64,000 bases of DNA from Heterotrichella gracilis (Eukaryota; Sar; Xanthophyceae; Tribonematales; Xanthonemataceae). Positions 50,852 to 62,484 of the stretch are shown here, one piece after another. The notes beneath the pieces were generated by a model. That model was given only the letters and a program-made list of their open reading frames with translations, made no database searches and was not told the origin of the DNA. The stretch is taken from contig JAULBX010028824.1 in assembly GCA_032358255.1 (NCBI GenBank), forward strand, positions 124,001-188,000, given 5' to 3'. Numbering within the stretch: the first letter of the stretch is position 1; every line of letters starts with the position of its first letter. The position numbers and the translations under genes were made by a program.

Positions 50852-51932
50852 CGCACTGGGGTGCTGCCGTTCAGCGCTTGGTTGAACCTATCGTCGGTCG
50901 TTTCGTCAGCAGAAATGCATGCATATACAGGGCGGCGGCCACAGTACCCCGAATTACGCTTCCAAGGCAAGCGAGACCACGATACCCAGAAAATACGTAT
51001 GGGTGAAGTATTTACCAACAATGAATAGAGTACTATGCAGCTTGTGGTAGCAGGTAGCCTGACAATAGGGAACCAGGTGGCCGAAACAGCGGCATGCACA
51101 ACCCAAAAACGGCGTAACAACTCGAAAGTTGTGCAAGTAAGGGCGTATGAAAGCCAAGCAGTGAAATGAGCAAGGTTCAAACGCTACGGGTCGTCAAGTG
51201 TGCTTCTGCTGAAGTGCTGCTGAGTGCTATTAGTGCTGCTGCGCGCTGGGCAGGCTATACTCGTGGGTGGGTGTTCCCGCCAAAACTGGTGTGGGACCGG
51301 GGAAGGGGGTTTGGGGCCGGCCGGCCAGCCAGAATATTAATTCACACGTGGCAACCATACACTGTCAGTCTGCTTCCACCTTTACATCTTACGGCATATT
51401 TTAAATCTTTGGAGGGCTGCACAACGGTACACAGCCGGTTGGTGTACCATCCCAAGGGTTTATTGTATTTGGCGCTGCTACCAAGGACAGATCCCAAACT
51501 CCAACAGCGCAACACCAACAGGACATCGAGGTTCGTGACTAAAGTCTTTCGGTGACAAAGTACTCCATAATTCAGCACTACTCCTACTCCAGCAATAAAA
51601 CTTGTTTGTTGGCACCCCTGGCGTATACCCATGTTTGCAAACAGTAGTACTTCTGTTCATAACCCAAGATGATAGGCAAATAAAATAACTTCTGTCTCCT
51701 GATACCGCATCATATGATGCTCAAGACTGACACCATACACTCAACACATAACCTGTTTAGAATTAACATGAGAGCATTCCGCTCAGTGGCACACAAGCAC
51801 CAAGCTGAACCCAGCCAGGCTGGCCAGCTAGCAAATACATACAGAAAATGGAACTGCTAATCCATCCACACACGCAACAGGGTGCCCATCCAACCCAGAT
51901 ATTGCTGCAGCGTGCGTCAAGCACTTCCCCGC
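50852..51932. other. Intergenic region: RPF2 promoter and acyl-CoA synthetase 3' flank
   Basis: Both neighbours read leftward. A plus-strand open frame at 51166-51555 (129 codons, ATG start) has no recognisable domain and no partner exons. TTACA at 51382-51386 could be the TGTAA signal of the synthetase, 547 bases past its stop. Confidence 0.5.
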
Positions 51933-54900
51933 TCAGTCCCTGGGTGGTGGTGCGTTTGCCTTGAGCTCTGCATACAGCTTGTCCACCTGGGCCTGGTAGT
52001 GCTTGAGCAGCTGTGGCCTCTTGAGCTTGAAGGTAGGCGTGAGCAGGTCGTTCTCCACGCCAAAGTGCTCAGACTCCAGGTAGATGGCCTTCATCAGCTC
52101 GAAACCCTGAAGGGATGTGGAGCAAGGGTTTAATTTTTATCAAATAAAATAAAATCCCCCACTGCAAGGCTCACTGTGCTCACACCCTTCAAAGGTTGTT
52201 GAGGCAAGGGTTCAGGGATTAGGGTATGCTCAGGTAAAATTTCTGCAAGAATTGTAGTGCACCAGCAAAAACATCTTCTCCACAGAGGTATGCCATGGTG
52301 TTTTGCTGACAGGAGCATGCATGCATCGCATCAACCCCATGAGGTCCACTATACTGTTGCATTTATATGGTGTGTGGGGGGGACGCGTATGCATGCTTCA
52401 TGTACTCATTTCCAGATGTGCATAGAGAGCCATTATTAGAGCAGTCTGCGCATAACAAGCAGAAAACTCATTTCCATGCACGACCCTGCGGCCTATGCAC
52501 ATGGCAAACCACTCCCTCCCCTCAACCCCTTCCCCATCATTCTCACCTTGAGCTTCTGCCCCTTGCCAGTCTTGGTGAGCTCGCCCAGCACGTACTGGTT
52601 GGCCTTGGGGGATTTGCACACCTCGGCGTACGTCCCTGGGACCCCGTTGCTCTTGGCCCACGCCATGATTTTGTCCTCAAAGGGCACCACCACGCCCACC
52701 AGTTGGCTCTCAAAGCTGTTGCCATACACCCACAGCTGCTCCACGATGGTGTCCATCTTGTACACCGACTCAATCTTCTCCACGGCAATGTACTCGCCTG
52801 CAGGCAGGCAAAGGTGTAGGGTAGGATAGCTGGAGAGGGGTGGGGTGGTGGGGGGGGGTTAACCCCTGAAGGGCACCCCGCCCCTTGTACGAGTGTGGTA
52901 TGGTAGGGGCAGATATAGGGCGGGCAAGTTTGCCAACTTTGCCATGGGTGTTAATGCCGTGTCTTTGGCAAGTTGATAATAATATATGTTTTGCCGTTTA
53001 CATTCTGTGGGATTGTTCTCACCAGGTGCGGCATGCCTGGCACATGTTGGGGTGATAATGCATTGGCATGCACATGCGGTGCAAGCTTGGCGGCAGCCGC
53101 TGAAGCTGGGCGGAGCTGACCATGCTACATCCCCCCCATCTGCTTAGCGACCCAGTCGCTGCCAGCACAGAAGCCCACATGCACGTGCCCAAAAGAAGCT
53201 ACGGCAGTCTATTTCCCCTCCCCTCCCCCCGGCACCTTCGCCCACTACGCCCCCATGCGCAACACCATCCGGCCCCGCACCTTGCGACAGCTTGAAGATG
53301 TTCTTCTTCCTGTCAACAATGCGCAGCGCACCGCTGGGCGTCAGCTCACCCACGTCGCCCGTGTGGAACCAGCCGTCCGCCTCCAGCACCTGGGGAAATA
53401 TGCATTGTTATTATCATTATGACAAGCGCATGTTTTTAAATGATAAGTTTTATTCATGAATTTAATTCAAGGTGAAAATGAGGTCATTGTGTTCGGCCTG
53501 GGGCCTTCCTAATGTAGAAGTAGAGGGGGTGAGAGTGATCTACAAGAAACTGCAAGAAGCAGATGAGCCAAAGCACAGAAGGGAACAGGCACTACTAATT
53601 GCTACTTGCAATTTCCAACAGAACGAGGGCAGGTTGTATTATCACATACAGCAGTACCTCCGCGGTCTTGTCGTCCGCCTTGTAGTAGCCCTTGAACATC
53701 TGCGGGGAGCGCACCACCACCTCCCCGCGGGGAGGATCAGCGGTGGGGTCGTAGTTCATCTCCGGCACAGCCTCCAGCCGGAACTCAGTGCAGGGCAGGG
53801 GGGGACCCACGGTGGCCGTTTGGTCCTGTACGTGTAGCAAAGCGAGGTGATGGGAGGAATTCACAGCAGCGCCGTCACTGCGGCGCAGATGAGCACCCGG
53901 GAAAAGTTGTACACAACTTGATCCTTGGCATAATAACTTGGTGTAGTAATATAATATTGATGATAATGAAAATGATAATAATATATATATATGATAGGTA
54001 TATTATCATCATATTATTATGGTATGATAATCGGCACACGATTGAGCATGCCGTAATCAATCGCCGGCTCATTGATTGCGGCATGCTTCTAAAGCAGTCC
54101 GTGGCATTGGTACCATGGTTTACGGTGCGCAGTGCCCTACCCATTTCTCGGGGACGGCGATGAAGGAGCCTGCGCATGTCTCTGTGAGGCCATAGCCCTG
54201 CACCACCGGGCAGCACATGGCCACCTTGAGGAACTCCTCGGTGTGCTTGGCAAGGGGGGCGCCACCCGACACGATCAGGCGCACCTGGCCACCCAGGCGC
54301 GCCTTGATCTTGCTGAACACAAGCCTGTCGAAGAAGGGTGAGGCCTGTGCACAGAAAATGTGAAGGGAGATGAGCATGTGCATGTGGCATGTTCACAAGT
54401 GCCAGGACCACACTGCTTGGCGCCGCATGTGCAAGACAGTCTGGTGATCTGGCTGTTGCTGGAATGCATATACTGACTATGGACATGTAGTGTGGATGAA
54501 TGCGTTGGCACATGATGTTGCCGCACTGGAGCTGTCCATCCGCATGCAACACATTTGAATTCCAGCAGATGTTCAGTGGCAAGGGTAATGATAGCGTGGG
54601 CGGAACCCTTGCGCCTACTGGCATACTTGCATCAAGAAGGATCTCATTGCCAGAGGTTTAGATGGGACTGGCACCTGGCAGCGGCTTTCGAAGTAGAAGA
54701 GTGCATGGTGTGTGGCCACGAGAGGTAGATGCATCCCACCTGGGTCATGCATGTACATGTCACTATTAGGGTTGCAGTGCCTGGCCGCGCCCTACCCCAC
54801 CTTGCTTGACTTCAAGCCCTGCTTGAGGAAGTGGGTCTTGCGGTTGTAGGCGTAGTTGTAGAGCGTCTTGGTGATGAACCCTGCCCCGCCCATCTTGGCG

Positions 54901-56888
54901 TTCACCGCGGTGTAGATGCGGTCAAAGATGCGCGGCACACCAATGAACAGGGTGGGCTTCAGCGCACCGATGTCGTCCACCAGCCCCGTAATCGATCCGC
55001 GCCAGAAGCCGATCCTGGCCCCAAGGGCAATGAACATCTCCTCGCCCACCCTGCAGTATGCGTGGGGAGCTTGTTCAGGGTTTAGGGTTGTGGCAAACCA
55101 AATTTGTGCCCCAGCAGGACTTGGCTTATTTAGAATGCACCTATGCATTAATTTGGTGCGGAGATCGCAGGTCCAGACCGAGTGCTTTGCGGTGGTATGA
55201 CCCAGTGGGCGTCTGTATAGTGGCGGCTAAAAGCAGCTCCTTTTGGACCTCAGAGCCTGGCCAAGGTAGACAAGTTCTTGGCAAGACTCGTCATGACGAT
55301 CACCATTCCCTGCTTTACCCGTGCATCCCATATATTTGAGGTTCCTCGTAATCTTAATAGCACTGCACACCTGTCGAAAATATGCGCCAGTGGCAGGTAG
55401 GACATGTATCTGTCGTTGTCGTCCAAGTCCTCGTCCACCACGTTGTTGACAAAGGTCCTCAGGGAGGCGATGGTGGACAGCACAGCATTGTGGGTGAGCA
55501 GCACGCCCTGGTGTGGAACAAGGAAAGGTGTCAGTAAGAGCATTCCCCCAGGTACCCTGCCAAGCGTAGCATATTGGGTGAGATACAGACGCCAACAGGT
55601 CTGTCAGGTAAGGATACCGTGGCGTTGCTACATGGTGTGCATGATAGGACATTGGTGCCGTGGTGGGACAACACATTAGGGTCGCCAGGGGTGCCAGGGG
55701 TGTGCATGGTGATGCACAAGATGGCGCACAGGTGGCATATAGGGCAATACCTTGGGGTCGCCAGTGGTGCCACTGGTGTACATGATGGTGCACAGGTCGT
55801 CAGCGGCTGCGGGCACGGGTGGCGCTGGGTTGGCCTTGCCGAGGTCAGAGAACGCGGCCCAGGTGTACACAGTGATGCCCAGCCCCTTCACAGTCTGCGG
55901 GGACCAAGCAGGCTGTCAGATCACAGCTACTCGCAAAGCACGCAGATCGAGCATAGGGAGGTTTAGAAAGGGGTGGGGCTATTCAAGCAGAGGCGAGCGT
56001 CTACACCCAACTTGGCTTCCACTACTTATATAACAGTACTTTTCTTGACAACCATACAGTAAGTGGCCATGCACTGGCACAGGGATGGGGGTCACGCCTA
56101 GTTTTGAGTACTGAGCCACTGCCACTCACCTCCACCACAGCCGCATCGGCTTTCCCCCACACCACCACGGTCTTGACCTGAGAGGCCACCTTGGGCAGAG
56201 CTTTGGCAAGCTCTGCGAGCTTGTCAGCCGCAGCAAACACCAGCGTTGCCTCCGAGTGGTTGATAATATACTCGATGGCGTTGTCACCAAGGGAGTCGTA
56301 CACTGGCACGCAGTACACGGACATCCTGTTGCATGCCTGCAGATGGCATCAGGTGACTGATCTGAAAACAGGTGCACCAGCGCAAGTCGCCGTGGGTGCA
56401 ACCACACACACGTCTCGTTGGGTTATTGCACAGTGCAGCAATACCCGCAGGAAAAGGGGTGGGTGTGTCTGCAATGGCTGATAAGGGTGTACAAAATGCA
56501 CAGTGACAAAATGCACTGTGCACACCTGCATTGCCATCATCCACTCGGGGCTGTTTGTGCCGTACACTCCTGCGCGGCCCGTGGCCTTCAAACCAACGTA
56601 CGCCATGGCAGAGCCTATCTTGTCCACGATCTCCGAGGTCTGCTTGTAGGTGAGCCACTCATAGTCCCCAACCTTGCCATCAACCTCTGGGCGTGTGCCC
56701 AGGCAGGGGTTGTTTGGGAACTTCTTCACACTGTTCTGGAACATATCGTACAGCGAGGTGGCATCTTGCATCTGTGGGAACCCATCCTTGGCCAACACGC
56801 TCCTGTAGGTGGGTCCCGCAGCGGGCTTGTCTGCAGTGGCTGGAACGGCATCCGCCACCTTCAGCAGGAACTCATTGCTCACAGGCAT
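51933..56888 (-). CDS. LACS: Long-chain acyl-CoA synthetase
   Basis: Ten exons (56526-56888, 56130-56336, 55751-55894, 55371-55507, 54801-55050, 54141-54344, 53658-53825, 53281-53389, 52547-52797, 51933-52106) give 668 residues, the usual LACS length. The enzyme activates fatty acids to acyl-CoA using ATP. Motifs: [12 protein letters not shown] joined to GVLLTHNAV across the third intron (AMP-binding P-loop), [64 protein letters not shown]. No N-terminal membrane segment or obvious targeting peptide is present, and the C-terminus (NAPPPRD) has no PTS1 signal. Fatty-acid preference cannot be read from sequence. The third intron contains degenerate copies of the end of exon 55751-55894; another intron holds a 17-base-arm hairpin. 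Confidence 0.96.
54045..54087. repeat. Inverted repeat (hairpin) in an acyl-CoA synthetase intron
   Basis: Arms 54045-54061 and 54071-54087 match at 16 of 17 positions around a nine-base loop. Just to the left, 53945-54025, is a very AT-rich tract of ATTAT and ATAT units. Confidence 0.9.
54699..54755 (+). repeat. Dispersed intronic repeat, copy 3
   Basis: GAGTGCATGGTGTGTGGCC and GATGCATCCCACC match the copies at 23090-23148 and 45077-45134 (inverted). It lies in an acyl-CoA synthetase intron. Confidence 0.75.
55077..55088. repeat. TTTAGGG-like unit near a splice acceptor
   Basis: CAGGGTTTAGGG lies about 27 bases from the splice acceptor of exon 54801-55050. Confidence 0.6.
55619..55810. repeat. 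Tandem copies of a LACS exon end inside its intron
   Basis: The end of exon 55751-55894 (GGGGTCGCCAGTGGTGCC) recurs at 55675-55740 (AGGGTCGCCAGGGGTGCC) and, more weakly, at about 55619-55660. On the minus strand the nearer copy still reads [11 protein letters not shown], a decayed version of the real [11 protein letters not shown]. Confidence 0.85.
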
Positions 56889-57638
56889 CGTTGTTGCTAT
56901 GCAACACACGATAAGCTTCTGTCAAAGAACAGTATTGCAGTGACCAGTCCGAGATCAGTGCCCACAAAAGCAGTAGAGGATAATCGAGTATACTGTCAAA
57001 GGGCGTCCTGCCAGCGTCCTGCAGTCCCGCAAACGCAGGTTGTAGGATTCTCTAAAAGCGTGCGGTTAGCCGTGAGCAGCGCGCAACCTCAGCCTAAGTA
57101 TGCTCTTGAATAGCACAGGTCTGTTCGAGGGTGGTTATGCAAACCATTTCACATGAGGATGCCAGGTGGATGTGATTTTTATCAGGTCCAATCCTTCAAC
57201 ATCCCTGGTGAATATCCCTGGGATACAAAATCAAAGAATTTCAAGAAAATATACAAAAATATCAATATCAATTATACAAAATTTATATTGATATACCACT
57301 TTGATACAGATAAAATACCACACAGGCACAGCTGTGCATAAATTAGGGTTCAATGAACTACAGTGGCGTATCGCAACTTGAAAGCAATCAAAGATCTGCA
57401 AATCACCATATGGGAAAGCAACACCAGGACCCATCAGGAATGGGAAGTATTGCAGGAATACCCATCAGAGTCTGTATGGAGAAAGCTGATAACACTTCAG
57501 ATGTCAGCTGGTGACAGTGCACATCCTGACTGCATATAACTAAAATGCTATTGGCCAGACACTCCATACGGTCAGCATCGTTGCCAATTGTACCACATGG
57601 CGCTGTACTGTATTTTGTTTTCACTGGCAGCAAACATC
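56889..57638. other. Intergenic region: LACS promoter and kinesin 3' flank
   Basis: Both neighbours read leftward. The right half, about 57230-57340, is AT-rich with ATACAAAAAT-like words, which suits a 3' untranslated or spacer region. I see no coding exon. Confidence 0.55.
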
Positions 57639-60600
57639 TTAGACGCCCGAAGCTGTTATGCCATCAGTTGCAATTTGCTGCATGTAGTTACCAGCAAATG
57701 CAGCATATCGGATGGACCATGACAGATCGTCCTCCTCCTGGCAGTGTTGCAAGATCAAGGCTTGATGTTCCTCAGGGATGTAATGTGCAATCACCAAATC
57801 CAGCATCATTATGTCTCGCTGCAATTGCGCTATGCTACGCTGGGCGTCCATGGTCTTTAGGCGATATGATTCCTCCAAGTCAGCCATTTCTGCCTTTTGC
57901 CTCTCGTGATGCTTGCTCAGCATGTCGTAGTCTGCAACTTTCTTCCGGTACAGTTCCTGCAACAAGCACCATGTTGCATGGCATGAGAGGTGTTAACTTG
58001 AATGAAAGTGCTTATACAGAGGGGATGACTTTGTCAGCATCTTGAAACTATGACGGTGCTCCTAATACCAAAGATGCAACATGGGGGGATAATTTGCGTA
58101 TGCGCAGCCGATGCTGTATCTTATGATTGGTGAGTGCCAATAACCCCTGACATATTGCTTACCTGCTTGCTGTTAACCTCCTGCGCCAGCGCTGCCTCTG
58201 CTGCCTTCAGCTCTGCCATGCGTGCAAGTTGTTGTTCCTCATGCCTGCGCTCCTTCTCCAGCGCCTCCCGCTGTGCCTGGCTTTCGGCATCTAGCGCATC
58301 CACTATCTCTAACAAATTCTTTCCCCCTTGGAGTACCTGATGCATAGCGGCTAGATTTACTCACTGTAATTGCTTTTCAACAGATATAATACGGAAGCAT
58401 GCATGGAGATTGCACGCCATCATCCAACATGCGGCTGTGTGATATCCTCTGCAACGCAATGTGTTCAATCTGGAACAGCACTGCTTTTCAATTGCCACAC
58501 TCCTGAACAGGTTTATCGTGATGGATTGCATAGCTTACCTTGCCCTGCAGCTCGTTCATCTTTGCCTTGAGGGCAATGCGCTCAGCTTCCTCCCGCTGTA
58601 CCTCGGCTAAACATGCCTGCAAACTGGCCTCCTCCCTTTGCCATGCGTCCCTGAACAATCCAATGTCATTGAATTATAATTGCACCAGGTACTGTGATAT
58701 GAATTAAACTGACATGCCTCGCATGGTGCACACTTCATGCCTGGGCTTGATATCAAAATTGTTTATAAGTGGGTGAATAATCACAGGTTTAGGTAGATAG
58801 TCCATGCTAGCAGCAATGCAGCAAGTACAGCACACGAAAGTGGCTGGACCTCAAACGATGTCTACCTGATACGTTCTTTTTCTTCCTCTGTGGCATCTTT
58901 CTCAGCGATAAGTTGGGCAATGATAGCCTGTGCACGCTCTGCTGCAATAGCTTGGTGTTGAGCTAGTGCCTCCAGAGTGTTGGCTTGCCGCATACTGGAT
59001 TCTACCTCTGCTCGAATAGTCTCCCGCAGGGAAGCCATGCGTGACACCTGGTTGCAACAAGGACCTGTCTGTAAAAATTTGATGGCTGCACTGGTCAGTT
59101 GAACACTGAATGCACATGTTATTTGGCAGCACTGCAGGGACAACACCAGTGCAAAATGGAGTCTATGCACCAGGCACTGATGGCCATGACTGCCCTGCAA
59201 ACCAGAATTGTGGCACACCTTTGAAAGGCTGGGCTTTGTGGGACTGCGCTGCACTCTGCTTTGCAATTGAGCTTTGAGCTGCGCAATCTCGTCTTGGTAC
59301 TGTTTCAGCAGTGCATCTTTGGGATCCTGGTTTACACAAGGCTTGTTCTGGATGTGTTTTGCACAACTGGCAAACCGCAGAGTAGTCAGCGTTTCCTCAC
59401 AGTTGTAGTCTGCAGGCCCCACGTGTGCTATCATCACAGTTTTGCTGTTGCCGCCCAGAGAATCCTGCAGCAATCTAGTGAGCTTGCTATCTCGGTACGG
59501 GATGTGCCCATTCCTGCCATCAGCCAGTGCAGAGATGACATTGCCCAACGCTGACAGGGAGAGGTTGATTTTGGTGGCCTCCTTCAACCGGTCTCCAGTG
59601 GCGCCTGTTTTGGCCAACCTCTCACTGCCTGCTAAGTCCACCAGATTGAACTTGCCAACCCGCACTGTTGAATCCATTTGTCCAGGTTCAGTGGATTCCA
59701 CCGTGATGGTGAATACTGAGTGGGATCGAGATGAGTCTGCGTTCATCAGAGTAGCCCCCACTGACCTGTTTTCTTGGCCTACCTGTTAGCAAAAAAGCAA
59801 CAAGTAGGGTTGGTGTCCAATATTGTTCTGGCAGGACATGTTAACAGAGCTGCATCCTTGATAGCCACTTGTTTGATTTTAAGCCAAGACATCATAATGC
59901 ACAGCACCAGATTGCACCCATGCCAAGCATGCAGCTGTACCCGAAGGAGGTGCTTCATCTCTCCTATGCCGTTAACCACCACTTGGGTGAGACCACGCAC
60001 ATACACGCTTCGGTCACTACCCTCCTTCAGTTCCAAACCCTTGCCAGCCCCAGTACTGACGACCAGGAGGTCTCGAATCTCTTCATTGTAGATTTCCAGA
60101 ACAGATACCCGCACCAAATACTGGATGCCAGTGCCTGCAAAGGTGTGCATCTCGTGGGCATGGAATTAACGTGCAGTGCCACCACTCAAACACGTGGAGG
60201 TGATATATTCACACCATCTGCAACGCAAATTCCGCGTCATTGCCAAAGGAAATAGATGGGGATAGTGCAAGGTGGGATGGGGGAAGATCCAGCAACCTGG
60301 CGTCAGGTTGCCATGCGAGCAGTGGAGACTCTGTCATGAGCAATAGTGGCCATGCAGCTTCACCTTCTGAGATGCGACTGAACAGGTGCTCTATTGCCCT
60401 GGGGATGACCCCACACAGCTCTGCAGACTCCTCGACGCCCTCCATGGTGTAGGTTTTGCCGCAACCAGTCTGACCATATGCAAAAACAGTCCCTGTAGGC
60501 GGACCATACACTTTGAAACCATATGCAGCTGGGCAATTGTTCTCTGTGCCAGCAAATTTCAAGACAAATGCAAAGTGGGCGGCATACATACATCAGACAG

Positions 60601-61350
60601 ACTGCAGCAGCGAATTGCGCGGTCCTACCGTTGTAACCTTGCAGCACTGCTTCCAAGAGTGGCTGCACTGTTTGGACATAGATTGCTGCTTGCAACGACT
60701 GTGGTCCGTACACCTGTAAGGTTGCAAACCTATGAGGTGTGTCATAAAACACCAAGTATAGAACAAGATTCTACGCGTGTCACAGTGCGGGGGTTTGAAG
60801 CAATACGCAATGCACACTGTGTGGCTTGCCTTGTCAAAAGCAAACGTCCTTGTTGCATCTTGAGCTGCGTGCCTGCCACCAACAACCTGCACAGTGTGTC
60901 CAACCAAGTTGTGCATCTAGGTATGTTCCTGATATTAGGTTGTTTGTGGCATTGCAGTTGCGGGCACCTCTGTGCGTTCACTTAAAACAGCAGACTGGTG
61001 AGGATGAAAGCTTCAAGCTATTTCCTACCTTCACTTCGTTGGACCCCTCGCTTACTGAAACTGCCTCCCTGCGGTTCTCTGCCACCTCTTTAGAGTTCAG
61101 GGGGCGACACCGTACAACGACCTGCAGAAAGTTTGAACACATGTGGTACCCACACATCAGGGTGTAAATCTTGCTCTTTAGCCTGTTAAGAGTGCCAAGA
61201 GCTTGTCCCATGGGAACCTTATCCATGCTCCGAACCCTTGCACAGCATAGCCCAGGTTTTTTCAACCCAAAACAAATGGGCTTTGTCATAATTGACAACG
61301 CGCACCTTCACACATTCGGATGCCCCGGAAACCACTTGCTCCACCGCCAT
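57639..61350 (-). CDS. Kinesin-2 family motor (intraflagellar transport type)
   Basis: Eleven exons (61306-61350, 61029-61121, 60830-60886, 60629-60713, 60364-60492, 59941-60134, 59219-59782, 58866-59047, 58539-58650, 58163-58336, 57639-57956) give 650 residues. The N-terminal motor has [26 protein letters not shown] (P-loop), [26 protein letters not shown] (switch I), [11 protein letters not shown] (switch II) and [12 protein letters not shown]. The neck [21 protein letters not shown]-type segment (here [11 protein letters not shown] then [10 protein letters not shown]) is diagnostic of kinesin-2. A coiled coil follows. The tail ([12 protein letters not shown] ... AFAGNYMQ) resembles KIF3/FLA8/FLA10 tails. 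These motors move intraflagellar transport trains toward the flagellar tip. The intron after 60830 starts with GC. The intron 59048-59218 is a multiple of three with no in-frame stop. Confidence 0.94.
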
Positions 61351-62484
61351 GGCCGGATACCTTCGTCCTAGTCTGTTGTCAGTGAGCACGCAACATGGCT
61401 GTAGAGCTCCTTTTCAATGACATCAAACGCCCACCTCATACACTCAAGCATGGCTGCAACGTTCGCCTGCTCCAGACTTCTGCTTATCATACCAGTAATG
61501 AAGTCGTATTGCAAAGCACACCGAAGTGCACCTGACCTGTCCAAAGCAGATTTTGACAGCGTCGAATATGCATGCCTATTAAAGCGGTGCCGTGCCTTCA
61601 CGTAGGCAAGTGGACGAAACCGTCGAATCTGCTTAATTATGTCCTAAGGATTAAGGCTTAAGGGTACACGTTACGGTTCCTTTGCCTGGATTCTCGTCTA
61701 CCCAAGAGTTTGTCGCAACGTGTTATGCATGCATATTCAGCGAAACCCTAAACCCTTCCCTGGACCCTAAAAATTACCCAAAGAGTTTTCACTGCAGTGA
61801 CAATCCTTCGCTGGGCCATCGATAAAAGTTTGCACCTCGCTGAGGCTCCTAGCCAGGTGTGCCTTACCTTGCCATAGGTGTCTTGTCATACATGAGGTTA
61901 AATCGTGCTCGAGATGTCTTTTTTGCAATGGATCCGGGCCTAGGGTAACATACCAATTTCTGTTCAAAACATTTCCTGTCAAAAATATTCTCAATAACAC
62001 TGCACTTTGCTAACATTGTTACAGAAATACGTCAATGCCATTGAAGCCGAAAATTATAACAAGCCTCAAGCACACATCAACCCAGACTTTACAACGGTCA
62101 TCGACTCAGTAGTTGTCTGGCTCAGCCTGATCAGTACTGTCGAGGTTGTGAAGTAAGAATTCCAACCGGGGTGCACCTCGAACGTCCTTGGACAATGCAG
62201 ACCCATTTGTACGAGGCGACCCCAAGCTCATGTATGCACCATCCAAATGCATTTGAACAGTAAATCATGCTGAATAAGTAGTACGTTTGCAGCCCATGTC
62301 AAACAACCTATGCCACAAGGTGCCATGGGCCCACTGGTGCTGCCAACAGACCCTGAACGCGTTGAACCTTCATCCTGACCTAGGCTGCCACATTCATGCA
62401 GCACTTTACAGGGAGCTGTAGTCTCCCTGTCCCTTCACTCCAAAAATTGTTGCTAGAATAGCCAGTGCTCTGCTTGCACCCTGC
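61351..62484. other. Intergenic region: kinesin promoter and TRP channel 3' flank
   Basis: Both neighbours read leftward. A minus-strand open frame at 61368-61601 has a helical look but no ATG at its beginning and no recognisable family. Reverse TTTAGGG-like units (AACCCTAAACCC) occur at 61743-61754. TTACA at 62406-62410 may be the channel's polyadenylation signal. Confidence 0.5.
62406..62410 (-). terminator. Possible TGTAA polyadenylation signal of the channel gene
   Basis: TGTAA on the minus strand lies 75 bases past the stop codon of the TRP-like gene. Confidence 0.4.

Noticed and set aside
51166-51555. 129-codon plus-strand open frame between RPF2 and LACS
   Set aside because: It has an ATG but no domain, no partner exons and mixed codon use. 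It may be chance; a transcript would change this view.
61368-61601. Minus-strand open frame upstream of kinesin
   Set aside because: The helical-looking product is suggestive, but it begins without ATG, ends in a stop before the kinesin start and matches no family I know. Left out for lack of support.
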